Assembly (NCBI RefSeq): GCF_900103875.1
Contig: NZ_LT629705.1
Span: 4,783,001 to 4,847,000 of the forward strand
Origin: Pseudomonas arsenicoxydans
GTDB taxonomy: Bacteria; Pseudomonadota; Gammaproteobacteria; Pseudomonadales; Pseudomonadaceae
Reading direction: 5' to 3'
DNA length: 64,000 nucleotides
The translations under genes and the position numbers were made by a program. This document shows positions 52,527-61,692 of this stretch, piece after piece (the first letter of the stretch is position 1; each line of letters begins with the position of its first letter). The notes beneath the pieces are model-generated. The model had not been told where the DNA came from. It worked only from the letters and a program-made list of their open reading frames with translations, and did not search any database.

Positions 52527-54518
52527 ATGCCCGCATTCCGCACCATCCAGGCTCGCTACACCCTGTTTCTGGTCCTGTTCATCCTTCTGCTGTTCGTGCT
52601 GACAGTCGTCGGCATCAGCCAGTTGGTCGCCCCAAAACTTCGCCACACCGAAGAACAGGTGGCCCTCAACCGCATTGCCGAAGTTGCCGAGCAAATCCAG
52701 GGCGAATTGAACAAGGTCCAGGCGCAACAGCGCAGCATCACCCAGACCATTCCCCTGCTCGACAGTGCGGCGATCGATACGGTGTTGCCGGGCCTGGTTG
52801 ATCAGTACGGCGAGTTGAAAGTCTTTGGCGGCGGGATCTGGCCGTTGCCCGGCCAGCGTGAAGCCGGGCGCAACAAATTCAGCACCTTCTGGCACCGCGA
52901 TGCCTCGGGCAAGTTGGCGGTCAATACCTTCTGGAACAGTGACGCCGCCCCCAACTATTACGACCAGAGCTGGTACAAGGGCGGCATGCAAACCCCGCGC
53001 GGCCAATGCGCCTGGGCTGCCGCCTATAAAGATGACGCCAGCGCCGAGCCGCGCACCAACTGCGCCATGGCCATTCAGTAAAATGGCGCCGCGTACGGTG
53101 TGTCAACCATCGACGTGACCCTGGGCTTCTTCAATGACCTGATCGCACGCAAGGAAAAAGACCTCGGTGCAGAAATGCTGATCGTCGAAGCCGATGGCAA
53201 GATCATCAGCAACAGCTCGCGGATCAGCGGACCGATTGTGCTGAAGAACATCAGTGAACTGGCCGGCAACTCGCCTTTCGCCAGTCAAGTGAAGGCAGGC
53301 CTGCAAAACCGTGATCAATCGCAGCGGGTCGAATTCGACAACAACGGCGAGGCCAGCACCTTCTTCATGCGGCCGATCGAAGGCACGCCGTGGTTCCTCG
53401 CCACCGCCCTGCCGACCAAACTGATCACCGCCCAGCGCGACGACGTGCTCAGCACCTTGAGCCTGCTGCAGATTCCGATGGTGATCCTGTTGGTGTTGCT
53501 GCAGGTCTATGCGATTCGCCAACTGATCAATCGCATGAAAATCCTCAAGACCAACATCGAAGCGCTGTCCGCCGGCGATGCTGACCTGACCAAACGCATC
53601 ACCATCCGTGCCGAAGATGAACTGGGCGCCATCGGCCATTCGGTCAACGCGTTCATCATTTACTTGCAGAACATGATCGGCGAAATCACCCAGGCCACCG
53701 GCGCCATGGCGTCCAGTCTGGACAACCTGCAGCGCACCTCCGCCCACACCAGCCAGATTCTGGTGCGTCATGCCTCGGAGACTGATCAGACCGTCACTGC
53801 GATCACCGAGATGAGCTCGACCGCTGAAAGCGTCGCGCAGAACGCCGCTGAAACCGCCGCTTTCACCCAGCGCGCCAATGAAAACGCCGACCGTTCGCGG
53901 GTGGTGGTCGGCGAAGCATCCAGCAGCGTCATCGCGTTGATTGACGAAGTCGCCAGCGCCACGCACAAAGTCGAAAGCATGCAACAGGACGCGCAACGCA
54001 TCACCGAGATTCTCGGGGTGATCGGCGCCATTGCTGGCCAGACCAACTTGCTGGCGCTCAACGCGGCTATCGAAGCGGCACGGGCCGGTGAGCAAGGTCG
54101 CGGGTTTGCGGTGGTGGCCGATGAAGTCCGCGCCCTCGCCGCCCGTACTCAGGCCAGCACCTCGGAAATCAATGAAATGCTCAAGCGCCTGACTCAAGGT
54201 GTGAGCTCCTCGGTCAGCGCGATGGAAAACACCCAGGCCAGTTGTCAGTCCGCCGCCGATGCGACGGCGCGGGTCAACTCGGGCCTGGATGAAATGGCCG
54301 GTTCGGTCAGCCACATCAACAGTCTGAGCACGCAGATCGCCACGGCCGCCGAGCAGCAAAGCGCGGTCACGGAGGAGATCAACCGCAGCATGGTACAGAT
54401 CCGTCACATGGTTGATGAACTGGTCAAAAGCGGCCAGGCCAGCGAGCTCAATACTCATCAACTGCTGGAAGCCAATGCACGCGTCAGCTCGATCATGGGG
54501 CGGTTCAAGGTTCGCTGA
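52527..54518 (+). pseudogene. Chemoreceptor gene (dual-Cache) broken by an in-frame TAA
   Basis: An intact version would be 663 residues: membrane segment (about 13-33), periplasmic dCache sensor with STFWHRDASGKL and NYYDQSWYKGG, second membrane segment near 315-335, HAMP, and a signalling domain with [20 protein letters not shown]. The frame stops at TAA 53079-53081 inside the sensor domain ([20 protein letters not shown]). A single change from AAA (Lys) would explain it. The rest continues in the same frame to 54518 with no other damage. It could be a recent mutation, a sequencing error, or tolerated by readthrough; restart at GTG 53100 would give a receptor lacking the first membrane segment. 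Confidence 0.9.
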
Positions 54519-54542
54519 TGACACAGCCCCCCGTAGGAACCG

Positions 54543-54654
54543 TGTAGGAGCTGTGTAGGGGCTGTCGAGTGCAACGAGGCTGCGATCTTTTGACTTTGTT
54601 TTTTAAGGTCAAGATCAAAAGATCGCAGCCTCGTTTCTCTCGACAGCTCCTACA
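54543..54654. repeat. REPIN-like inverted pair, family A, with duplicated end
   Basis: The left arm begins TGTAGGAGCTGTGTAGGGGC, in which the first 11-base end appears twice (TGTAGGAGCTG and TGTAGGGGCTG), then runs to GATCTTTTGA; the right arm is the complement, ending at 54654. The same family is found at 15841-15942 and 28788-28880. Confidence 0.88.
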
Positions 54655-54743
54655 GGAATTACTTCGAAACAATCTCGCTCCGTTTTAATGGCTAAAGTGT
54701 TCAAAATGGCTCTTTTTGACCGCCATCCGAGTCGAGATCCCCC

Positions 54744-55190
54744 ATGCGAAACCACCTGCGTCTGGTCGCCCTGAGCGCCCTGTTCATCTCCTCCCTGGCC
54801 CAGGCCGCCGAGCTGATCCCCATCGAAGTCCACCGCGATGCCAATTGCGGTTGCTGCAAAAAATGGATCAGCCACCTCGAAGCCAACGGCTTCAAAGTCG
54901 AAGATCACGTCGAATCGGACATGAGCCAATTCAAGCAACAGCACGGTGTGCCACCGCGCCTGGCCTCCTGCCACACCGCTCTGATCAATGGCAAGTTCGT
55001 CGAAGGCCATGTGCCGGCGGATCAGGTGCTGGCCTTGAGCAAGCGCGATGATTTGCTGGGTGTTGCCGCGCCGGGCATGCCAATGGGTTCGCCCGGCATG
55101 GAAATGGATGGCATGAGCGATGCCTATCAAGTCATCGGTCTGAAAAAAGATGGCACCGATGTCGTGGTGGCGGACTACCCCGCCCATTGA
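54744..55190 (+). CDS. DUF411 periplasmic protein
   Basis: 148 residues with a signal peptide (cut after LAQA, about residue 21) and the DUF411 motif IEVHRDANCGCCKKWISHLE. The CGCC cluster and later Cys-His (ASCHTA) suggest metal, probably copper, binding or redox activity, and the C-terminal Met-rich GMPMGSPGMEMDGM fits copper. DUF411 genes often lie in copper-resistance loci. It shares one base with the yqaA start (TGATG). Confidence 0.88.
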   Translation: MRNHLRLVALSALFISSLAQAAELIPIEVHRDANCGCCKKWISHLEANGFKVEDHVESDMSQFKQQHGVPPRLASCHTALINGKFVEGHVPADQVLALSKRDDLLGVAAPGMPMGSPGMEMDGMSDAYQVIGLKKDGTDVVVADYPAH

Positions 55191-55624
55191 TGTCCGGCGC
55201 GTACATCGGGCTGTTCTTCGCGGCATTCGGCGCGGCCACGTTGCTGCCATTGCAGTCCGAAGCGCTGCTCGTCGGGCTGCTGCTCAATGGTCAATACTGG
55301 TTGTGGTCGTTGCTGGCCGTCGCGACGCTGGGCAACGTACTCGGCTCGGTGGTCAATTGGTGGCTGGGACGCGGCATTGAGCGGTTTCGCCACCGGCGCT
55401 GGTTTCCGGTCAGCCCGCGCCATCTGGAAAAAGCCCGACGACACTATCAACGCTACGGCCATTGGTCATTACTGCTGAGCTGGGTGCCAATCATCGGCGA
55501 TCCGCTGACGCTGGTGGCCGGTGTGATGCGCGAACCCTTCGGGCGATTCCTGTTGATCGTCACCCTGGCCAAGGGCGCGCGCTACGGTGTGCTCACGCTG
55601 GCCACACTGGGCTGGATCGGTTGA
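55190..55624 (+). CDS. YqaA-family (DedA-like) membrane protein
   Basis: 144 residues with about four membrane segments, of the SNARE-associated/DedA superfamily: LPLQSEALLVGLLLNGQYW and VNWWLGRGIERF, then SWVPIIGDPLTLVAGVMREP. YqaA function is unknown; DedA relatives affect membrane potential and lipid transport. ATG 55190 overlaps the DUF411 stop. The pair is likely co-transcribed. Confidence 0.9.
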   Translation: MSGAYIGLFFAAFGAATLLPLQSEALLVGLLLNGQYWLWSLLAVATLGNVLGSVVNWWLGRGIERFRHRRWFPVSPRHLEKARRHYQRYGHWSLLLSWVPIIGDPLTLVAGVMREPFGRFLLIVTLAKGARYGVLTLATLGWIG

Positions 55625-55709
55625 ACGATCAGAAGCGCGGATTGCCAGTGTTTAATGTCGCCCTAATCATGCCGATCCAGCATCGGTGGGTTTTCTACGG
55701 AGTTCACCC

Positions 55710-56735
55710 ATGTCACTTGCCCTCTCCCGCTGGCTGCCCGGTCTGTTCCTGATGGCGGCCCTGCCTGTCCTGGCCCACGCCGAAGGCCCGGAATACGGGC
55801 CGCAACTGCAAGGATTCACCTACCCCTACACGGTCAAACATTTCGAGTTCAAGTCCCAGGGGCAGTCCCTGCAGATGGGTTACATGGACGTCGCCGCCCA
55901 CGGCAAGCCCAACGGGCGCAGCGTGGTGTTGATGCACGGCAAAAACTTCTGCGGCGCCACGTGGGACAGTTCAATAAAAGCAATGAGTGAAGCCGGTTAC
56001 CGGGTTATTGCGCCGGACCAGATCGGCTTCTGTACGTCCAGCAAGCCGGATCATTACCAGTACACCTTCCAGCAATTGGCGACCAATACCCAACAACTGC
56101 TCAAGGCCCTGGGCATCCAGAAGGCCAGCGTGCTGGGCCACTCCACCGGAGGCATGCTCGCCACACGGTATGCGCTGCAATACCCCGATCAAGTCGAGCA
56201 ACTGGCGCTGGTCAATCCCATTGGCCTGGAAGACTGGAAAGCCCTCGGCGTGCCGTATCGCAGTGTCGATCAATGGTACGAACGCGAGCTCAAACTCAGC
56301 GCTGACGGTATCCGCACCTATGAACGCAATACCTACTACGGCGGTCGCTGGAAGCCCGAGTTCGACCGCTGGGTCGACATGCTCGCCGGCCTGAACAAGG
56401 GTCCGGGACACACGAAAGTGGCGTGGAACTCGGCGCTGATCTACGACATGATCTTCACCCAGCCGGTGTACTACGAGTTCAAGGACCTGAAGATGCCCAC
56501 GCTGTTGCTGATCGGCACGTCCGACACCACGGCCATCGGCAGTGATATCGCGTCACCGGAGGTCAAGGCGAAGCTCGGTCACTACGACGTTCTTGGCAAA
56601 CAAGTGGCGAAGCTGATCCCGCAGTCGACCCTGGTCGAATTCCCTGGCCTGGGCCACGCGCCGCAGATGGAAGAGCCGGCGAAATTCCACCAGGCCCTGC
56701 TCGACTGGCTGAACAAAACCAATCCCGTTCGTTAA
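55710..56735 (+). CDS. Secreted alpha/beta hydrolase
   Basis: 341 residues with a signal peptide (cut after LAHA, about 25) and an alpha/beta-hydrolase fold: VVLMHGKNFCGATWDSSIKA oxyanion region, nucleophile Ser in VLGHSTGGMLATRY, Asp in LLLIGTSDTTA, and His in FPGLGHAPQME. Likely a periplasmic esterase or lipase of unknown substrate. ATG 55710 follows the terminal TTCACCC; 13 bases separate its stop from the next gene. Confidence 0.9.
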   Translation: MSLALSRWLPGLFLMAALPVLAHAEGPEYGPQLQGFTYPYTVKHFEFKSQGQSLQMGYMDVAAHGKPNGRSVVLMHGKNFCGATWDSSIKAMSEAGYRVIAPDQIGFCTSSKPDHYQYTFQQLATNTQQLLKALGIQKASVLGHSTGGMLATRYALQYPDQVEQLALVNPIGLEDWKALGVPYRSVDQWYERELKLSADGIRTYERNTYYGGRWKPEFDRWVDMLAGLNKGPGHTKVAWNSALIYDMIFTQPVYYEFKDLKMPTLLLIGTSDTTAIGSDIASPEVKAKLGHYDVLGKQVAKLIPQSTLVEFPGLGHAPQMEEPAKFHQALLDWLNKTNPVR

Positions 56736-56748
56736 GGAGGTAAGGCTG

Positions 56749-57702
56749 ATGGCAGTGCAGATAGCGGTGATCGATGATTGGCAGGACGTGGCCCGTGATG
56801 TGGTCGACTGGTCCGCGCTGGACAGCATCGGCGAGGTCAGCTTTGTTCATGACTATCCGGCCGACAATCAAACCCTGGCACAACGCCTGGGCGCATTCGA
56901 GGTGATCTGCGTGATGCGCGAGCGCACCCGATTCGATGCCGACCTGCTGCGCCAACTGCCCAAGCTCAAACTGCTGGTCACTGGCGGCATGCGCAATGCC
57001 GCGCTGGACCTCAAAGCCGCCGCCGAACTGGGCATTAAAGTCTGCGGCACCGACAGCTACAAACACGCGGCGCCGGAACTGACCTGGGCGTTGATCATGG
57101 CCGCGACCCGCAATCTGGTGGTCGAAGCCAATGCCTTGCGCACAGGCAAGTGGCAGCAAGGCCTGGGCGGCGACCTGCATGGTAAGACCCTGGGGATCCT
57201 CGGCCTTGGCAGCATCGGTAAACGCGTCGCCCAGTTCGGCCAGGTGTTCGGCATGCGGGTGATCGCCTGGAGCGAAAACCTCACGCCTGAACGCGCCGCA
57301 GAAGCGGGCGTGACCCATGTCAGCAAGCAGGAACTGTTCGAGCAGGCCGATGTGCTGTCGGTGCATCTGGTGCTCAGCGAGCGCAGCCGGGGATTGGTCG
57401 ATGCCCAGGCGCTGGCCTGGATGAAACCTTCGGCGCTGCTGGTCAACACCGCCCGCGGACCGATTGTCGATGAAGCAGCGCTGATCAAGGCGTTGCAAAA
57501 GAACCGGCTTGCCGGGGCGGCACTGGACGTGTTCGACGTGGAACCGTTGCCCGTGAATCATCCGTTCCGAACGCTGGAAAATGTGCTGGCGACGCCGCAT
57601 GTCGGTTATGTCAGCCAGCAGAACTATCATCAATTCTTTTCGCAGATGATCGAAGACATTCAGGCTTGGTCGGCGGGAGAACCGATTCGATTACTGATCT
57701 GA
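56749..57702 (+). CDS. D-2-hydroxyacid dehydrogenase
   Basis: 317 residues. The NAD-binding motif GILGLGSIGKRVAQFG and the catalytic Arg/Glu/His set (NTARGPIVDEAAL, DVFDVEPLPVNHPF, TPHVGYVSQ) are present. Enzymes of this group interconvert 2-oxo and D-2-hydroxy acids, or hydroxypyruvate/glyoxylate. AAGGAGGTAAGGCTG is a strong ribosome site. It follows the hydrolase by 13 bases and probably shares its transcript. Confidence 0.92.
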   Translation: MAVQIAVIDDWQDVARDVVDWSALDSIGEVSFVHDYPADNQTLAQRLGAFEVICVMRERTRFDADLLRQLPKLKLLVTGGMRNAALDLKAAAELGIKVCGTDSYKHAAPELTWALIMAATRNLVVEANALRTGKWQQGLGGDLHGKTLGILGLGSIGKRVAQFGQVFGMRVIAWSENLTPERAAEAGVTHVSKQELFEQADVLSVHLVLSERSRGLVDAQALAWMKPSALLVNTARGPIVDEAALIKALQKNRLAGAALDVFDVEPLPVNHPFRTLENVLATPHVGYVSQQNYHQFFSQMIEDIQAWSAGEPIRLLI

Positions 57703-57718
57703 TACCGAGTCATCGTTC

Positions 57719-57800
57719 TTCGCGGGCAAGCCCGCTCCCACATGAATCGCGTTCCTACTGTAAGAATGCGGTCACCTGTGGGAGCGGGCTTGCCCGCGAT
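57719..57800. repeat. REPIN-like inverted pair, family B
   Basis: CGCGGGCAAGCCCGCTCCCA (57721 on) is mirrored by TGTGGGAGCGGGCTTGCCCG and CG ending at 57798. It is the same family as 30979-31068, with the inner palindrome GGGCAAGCCC replacing CGAGCCTGCTCG. Confidence 0.88.
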
Positions 57801-58292
57801 GGGTCCCTGAAACCCACACCATTCCCTTGATCCGCCCGCACCACAATGGTGCGACGCAACGCAAAACCCGCCCGTTTCCGTGACTTGCCAGTCCCGTTTT
57901 GACTCACTATAAAAAATAAACCTGCACTTCGTCGGTGCGTTTCCCCCTGTAAGCCGTGTGCCTTTACCCTCTTTGAACCGATTGTCGAACAATTTCGCCA
58001 CTTGACCTCCCCCGCTCTAGGATCTGGCCTAGACTCATTTTCGCGAGGTAAAACCGGTCGGTCATCTGGCGGTAAAAAACTCGAAACTTTAGGTCGTGGC
58101 CAGGGGTCAGGTTAAAGGTAGGGCTTAAGCGACTGGTGTATTCCTTGCAACGGCCCCTCCACCCATTTTGCTTTAACGCATTGGGCAGCACTTGCTCACC
58201 TATGCGTCGCGCGTTCGCGCCCGGCCACAGGATTTGGCCACGACACCGTTTGTGCCGGACTAAGAATTAGATCAACAACACGGGAGATTCAT
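57801..58292 (+). other. Intergenic region upstream of glgA
   Basis: About 490 bases with no convincing gene. CTAGG-ATCTGG-CCTAG (58017-58032) is a small inverted repeat, and CTAGACT nearby resembles a stationary-phase -10 element, which would suit glycogen genes; this is weak. A minus-strand frame at 57964-58191 is not supported. The glgA start is preceded by CGGGAGATTCAT. Confidence 0.45.
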
Positions 58293-59879
58293 ATGATAAG
58301 TGCGGCTTTAGATATTCAGGGAGAGCGTGCTCATCAGCAGGTCGGCGAATCGAGCGCCGTGGTTGCTCCGAGCGCTCAATCGATCAGCGTGCCAGGCACC
58401 AAGACGCTGACACCGGCTGCCAGTCAGAATCCGAATCGAAAGAAAGTGTTATTCGTCACCTCCGAGATTGCCGACCTGGTGAAGACCGGTGGTTTGGGTG
58501 ACGTCTCCGCCGCATTGCCACGGGCCATGTCTCATCTGCACGACGTGCGGGTACTGATCCCGGGTTATCCGCAAGTGCTGCACAGCGAAAATCCGATCCA
58601 TATCATTGGTGAAATGGGAGGGCACGCCGCATTGCCACCCTGCAAGATCGGCCGCATGGACATGCCGGACGGTCTGGTCATTTACGTGTTGATCTGCCCC
58701 GAACTCTACGAGCGCGAAGGTTCTCCTTACGGCGCCAACAACGGCCGCGACTGGCCGGACAACCATATTCGTTTTGCCCGCCTGGGCCTTGCCGCCGCCG
58801 ATATCGCCGCCAACCTTGCACAAATTCACTGGTGCCCGGACCTGGTGCACGCCCATGACTGGCCTGCTGGTCTCGCCCCTGCCTATATGCACTGGCGTGG
58901 GCAGCGCACCCCGACGTTGTTCACCATCCATAACCTGGCGTACCAAGGCGTCACCAGCCTTGGATCGTGCCCGGAACTCGGTATTCCCATGCACGCCTTG
59001 CAACAGGAAGGCATGGAGTTCTACGGCAAGATGTCGTTCCTCAAGGCCGGCATGGCCTATTCGAGCCACATCACCACGGTGAGCGCCACTTACGCTCAGG
59101 AAATCACCACGCCGGCTTTCGGCTGCGGCCTCGACGGTTTTCTGGCCGCCAAGACCCAGCAAGGTTTGCTCAGCGGCATTCCCAACGGCATTGATGAAAG
59201 CTGGGACGCCGCCACCGACCCGCACCTGTTCTGCCCGTTCACCATCGGCGATTGGGAAGGCAAAGCGGTCAATGCCGCCCATGTGCGTGATCTGTTTGGC
59301 CTGGATGACTCAGAAGGCCCTCTGTTTGCCGTGGTTTCGCGCCTGGTCTATCAGAAAGGCCTGGACCTGACCGAAGCGGTCTCCGAATACATCGTCAACA
59401 ACGGTGGCCAGATCGCCATAATCGGTCGGGGCGAACCGGAAGAAGAACAGGCCATGCGTGAACTGGCCCTGCGCTTCCCCGGGCAGATCGGTGTGCGCAT
59501 CGGTTTCAACGAAACCGATGCGCGGCGCATGTTTGCCGGCAGCGATTTCCTGTTGATGCCGTCGCGTTATGAGCCTTGTGGCCTGAGCCAGATGTACGCC
59601 CAGCGCTTCGGTTCATTGCCGGTCGCACGCAACACCGGCGGCCTGGCCGACACCATCGAGAACGGCGTGACCGGTTTCCTGTTCGACGAATCCACGGTCG
59701 AGAGTTATCAGGAGGCCTTGAGCCGTGCGTTCAAGGTATTTGCATTCCCTGACCTGCTCAATGCCATGCGTTGCCGTGCCATGACCGCGCCATTCAACTG
59801 GTGCCAAGCCGTCGAACCCTACGCCGAACTCTACGAACAACTTGTCGCCAAAGCCCTGGGTAAATCAGGGAAACAGTAA
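58293..59879 (+). CDS. glgA: Glycogen synthase GlgA
   Basis: 528 residues, GT5 family, with a roughly 50-residue N-terminal extension (MISAALDIQGERAHQQVGES...) not present in the E. coli enzyme. ADP-glucose site KTGGLGDVSAALP is at about 65-77, then HAHDWPAGLAPAYM, LFTIHNLAYQG, VVSRLVYQKGLD, and the C-terminal RYEPCGLSQMYAQRFGSLPV. It extends alpha-1,4-glucan from ADP-glucose. It heads the run with treZ, malQ and treY, in which linear glucan is converted to trehalose. Confidence 0.96.
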   Translation: MISAALDIQGERAHQQVGESSAVVAPSAQSISVPGTKTLTPAASQNPNRKKVLFVTSEIADLVKTGGLGDVSAALPRAMSHLHDVRVLIPGYPQVLHSENPIHIIGEMGGHAALPPCKIGRMDMPDGLVIYVLICPELYEREGSPYGANNGRDWPDNHIRFARLGLAAADIAANLAQIHWCPDLVHAHDWPAGLAPAYMHWRGQRTPTLFTIHNLAYQGVTSLGSCPELGIPMHALQQEGMEFYGKMSFLKAGMAYSSHITTVSATYAQEITTPAFGCGLDGFLAAKTQQGLLSGIPNGIDESWDAATDPHLFCPFTIGDWEGKAVNAAHVRDLFGLDDSEGPLFAVVSRLVYQKGLDLTEAVSEYIVNNGGQIAIIGRGEPEEEQAMRELALRFPGQIGVRIGFNETDARRMFAGSDFLLMPSRYEPCGLSQMYAQRFGSLPVARNTGGLADTIENGVTGFLFDESTVESYQEALSRAFKVFAFPDLLNAMRCRAMTAPFNWCQAVEPYAELYEQLVAKALGKSGKQ

Positions 59880-59895
59880 AAAGAGGCTTTCAAAG

Positions 59896-61692
59896 ATGCC
59901 GTTACGGACCCTTGAGACCTGGCCCCACGGCGCAATTATGCTGGACGCAGAACACACGCGTTTTGCCTTGTGGGCGCCAGATGCGTTTTATGTCAGTGTC
60001 GAACTGGAAGATGGACAATCCTTGCCGCTACTGCCTCAGGCCGATGGCTGGTTCGTGATCAAGACCCGCTGCCCCGCGGGTACGCGTTACCGTTACAACA
60101 TTGATGGCGAGCTGGAGGTGCCGGACCCGGCCTCCCGCGCGCAGGCAGGCGATATCGGCGACCACAGCGTGGTGGTCGATCCCCTCGCCTATCAATGGCA
60201 AAACAGCGCCTGGACAGGCCGCCCCTGGAACGAGGCCGTCATCTACGAACTGCACGTCGGTACGCTCGGCGGCTTCAGTGGTGTCGAGCAGCACCTGGCG
60301 CGACTGATCGAGATAGGCATCACCGCGATCGAACTGATGCCGCTGGCGCAGTTCCCCGGTGACCGCAACTGGGGTTACGACGGGGTGCTGCCGTATGCGC
60401 CCCAGGCTTCCTACGGTTCCCCGGAACAACTCAAACACCTGATAGACACCGCGCACGGCTTGGGCCTGGCGGTGATACTGGACGTGGTCTACAACCACTT
60501 CGGCCCCGATGGCAATTACCTGCATCATTACGCCAAAGGCTTCTTTCGCGAAGACAAGCACACCCCGTGGGGCGCGGCGATCGACTTCCGACGGCGCGAG
60601 GTCCGTGACTTCTTCATCGACAACGCGCTGATGTGGCTGCTCGAGTACCGCTTCGATGGTTTGCGCCTGGACGCCGTGCACGCCATCGAGAGCCCGGACT
60701 TTCTCCAGGAACTGGCACAACGGGTGCGTCAGCAGACCGACCCGGTGCGAAACGTCTGGCTCATGGTTGAGAACGAGCACAACCAGGCCAGCCTGCTGGA
60801 GGAAGGGTTCGACGCACAGTGGAACGACGACGGGCACAATGCCCTGCACGTTCTGCTGACCGGCGAAACTGACGCCTACTACGCCGACTATGCCGAACAA
60901 CCGACCGAACAACTGGCGCGATGCCTGAGCCAGGGGTTCGTGTTTCAGGGCCATATGACGCGCCACGGCACGCCCCGGGGCGAGCCCAGCGGTCACTTGC
61001 CCCCCAGCGCTTTCGTGCTGTTTCTGCAAAATCACGACCAGATCGGCAACCGCGCGTTCGGCGAGCGCCTGCATCAACTGGCCCCTCCCGACGCGCTGAA
61101 AGCGGCCACCGCGTTGCTGTTGCTGTCGCCGATGATCCCGCTGATGTTCATGGGCGATGAATTCGCCGCCGAGGAGCCGTTCCTGTTCTTCACCAGCCAT
61201 CACGGCGAACTGGCGGAACTGGTGCGCGAAGGTCGACGCAATGAATTTGCCGCATTCAGCGCCTTTGCCGACCCGCACAAGCGCGAACAGATTCCCGATC
61301 CGAACGCACCGCAGACGTTTGAAGCATCGCGCCCGAAGCTATCATCGATTGAGCAATCGTCGGTGTACGCGCTGTATCGCCGACTGCTGCACTTGCGCCA
61401 CCAGCACATCATCCCGCGCCTTCCCGGGGCCCAAGCCTTGGGGGCCGACGTCCTGGCCAAAGGCGCGGTCAGCGCACGCTGGCGTATGGGCGACGGCAGT
61501 GAGCTGCGTATTGACCTGAACCTCGGCAACACGCCTGTGGTCCACACCCCACAGGTCGACGCTGCGTTGCTGTTCGAATATCCGCCGCATTCTGCCGACC
61601 TGTTGGATCAGGGCACGCTTGCCCCGTATTGCGCGCTAGTCAGCCTCACCGCTGCAGCCCCTTTGCTACCCTCTGATGGAGAGCGCCAATGA
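59896..61692 (+). CDS. treZ: Malto-oligosyltrehalose trehalohydrolase TreZ
   Basis: 598 residues, GH13 with an N-terminal carbohydrate-binding domain. Catalytic motifs are visible: DVVYNHFGPDGNYLHHYAK, FDGLRLDAVHAI (Asp nucleophile), WLMVENEHNQ (Glu acid), and FLQNHDQIGNRAFGER. It releases trehalose from maltooligosyltrehalose made by TreY. ATG 59896 (MPLRTLETWPHG) follows AAGAGGC and gives the usual length; an upstream start would overlap glgA. The stop overlaps malQ by four bases. Confidence 0.95.
   Translation: MPLRTLETWPHGAIMLDAEHTRFALWAPDAFYVSVELEDGQSLPLLPQADGWFVIKTRCPAGTRYRYNIDGELEVPDPASRAQAGDIGDHSVVVDPLAYQWQNSAWTGRPWNEAVIYELHVGTLGGFSGVEQHLARLIEIGITAIELMPLAQFPGDRNWGYDGVLPYAPQASYGSPEQLKHLIDTAHGLGLAVILDVVYNHFGPDGNYLHHYAKGFFREDKHTPWGAAIDFRRREVRDFFIDNALMWLLEYRFDGLRLDAVHAIESPDFLQELAQRVRQQTDPVRNVWLMVENEHNQASLLEEGFDAQWNDDGHNALHVLLTGETDAYYADYAEQPTEQLARCLSQGFVFQGHMTRHGTPRGEPSGHLPPSAFVLFLQNHDQIGNRAFGERLHQLAPPDALKAATALLLLSPMIPLMFMGDEFAAEEPFLFFTSHHGELAELVREGRRNEFAAFSAFADPHKREQIPDPNAPQTFEASRPKLSSIEQSSVYALYRRLLHLRHQHIIPRLPGAQALGADVLAKGAVSARWRMGDGSELRIDLNLGNTPVVHTPQVDAALLFEYPPHSADLLDQGTLAPYCALVSLTAAAPLLPSDGERQ

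Noticed and set aside
52189..52602. 137-codon frame upstream of the chemoreceptor
   Set aside because: It overlaps the chemoreceptor start and promoter, and its second half runs Cys/Ser-rich without any family pattern.
53103..54524. Open frame of 473 codons on the minus strand across the chemoreceptor
   Set aside because: Antisense shadow of the coding strand, whose conserved hairpin tip is intact.
57964..58191. 75-codon minus-strand frame upstream of glgA
   Set aside because: No ribosome site, no family resemblance; the region is better described as a promoter region.
60028..61278. Open frame of 416 codons on the minus strand across treZ
   Set aside because: Antisense shadow; no ribosome site or family similarity.
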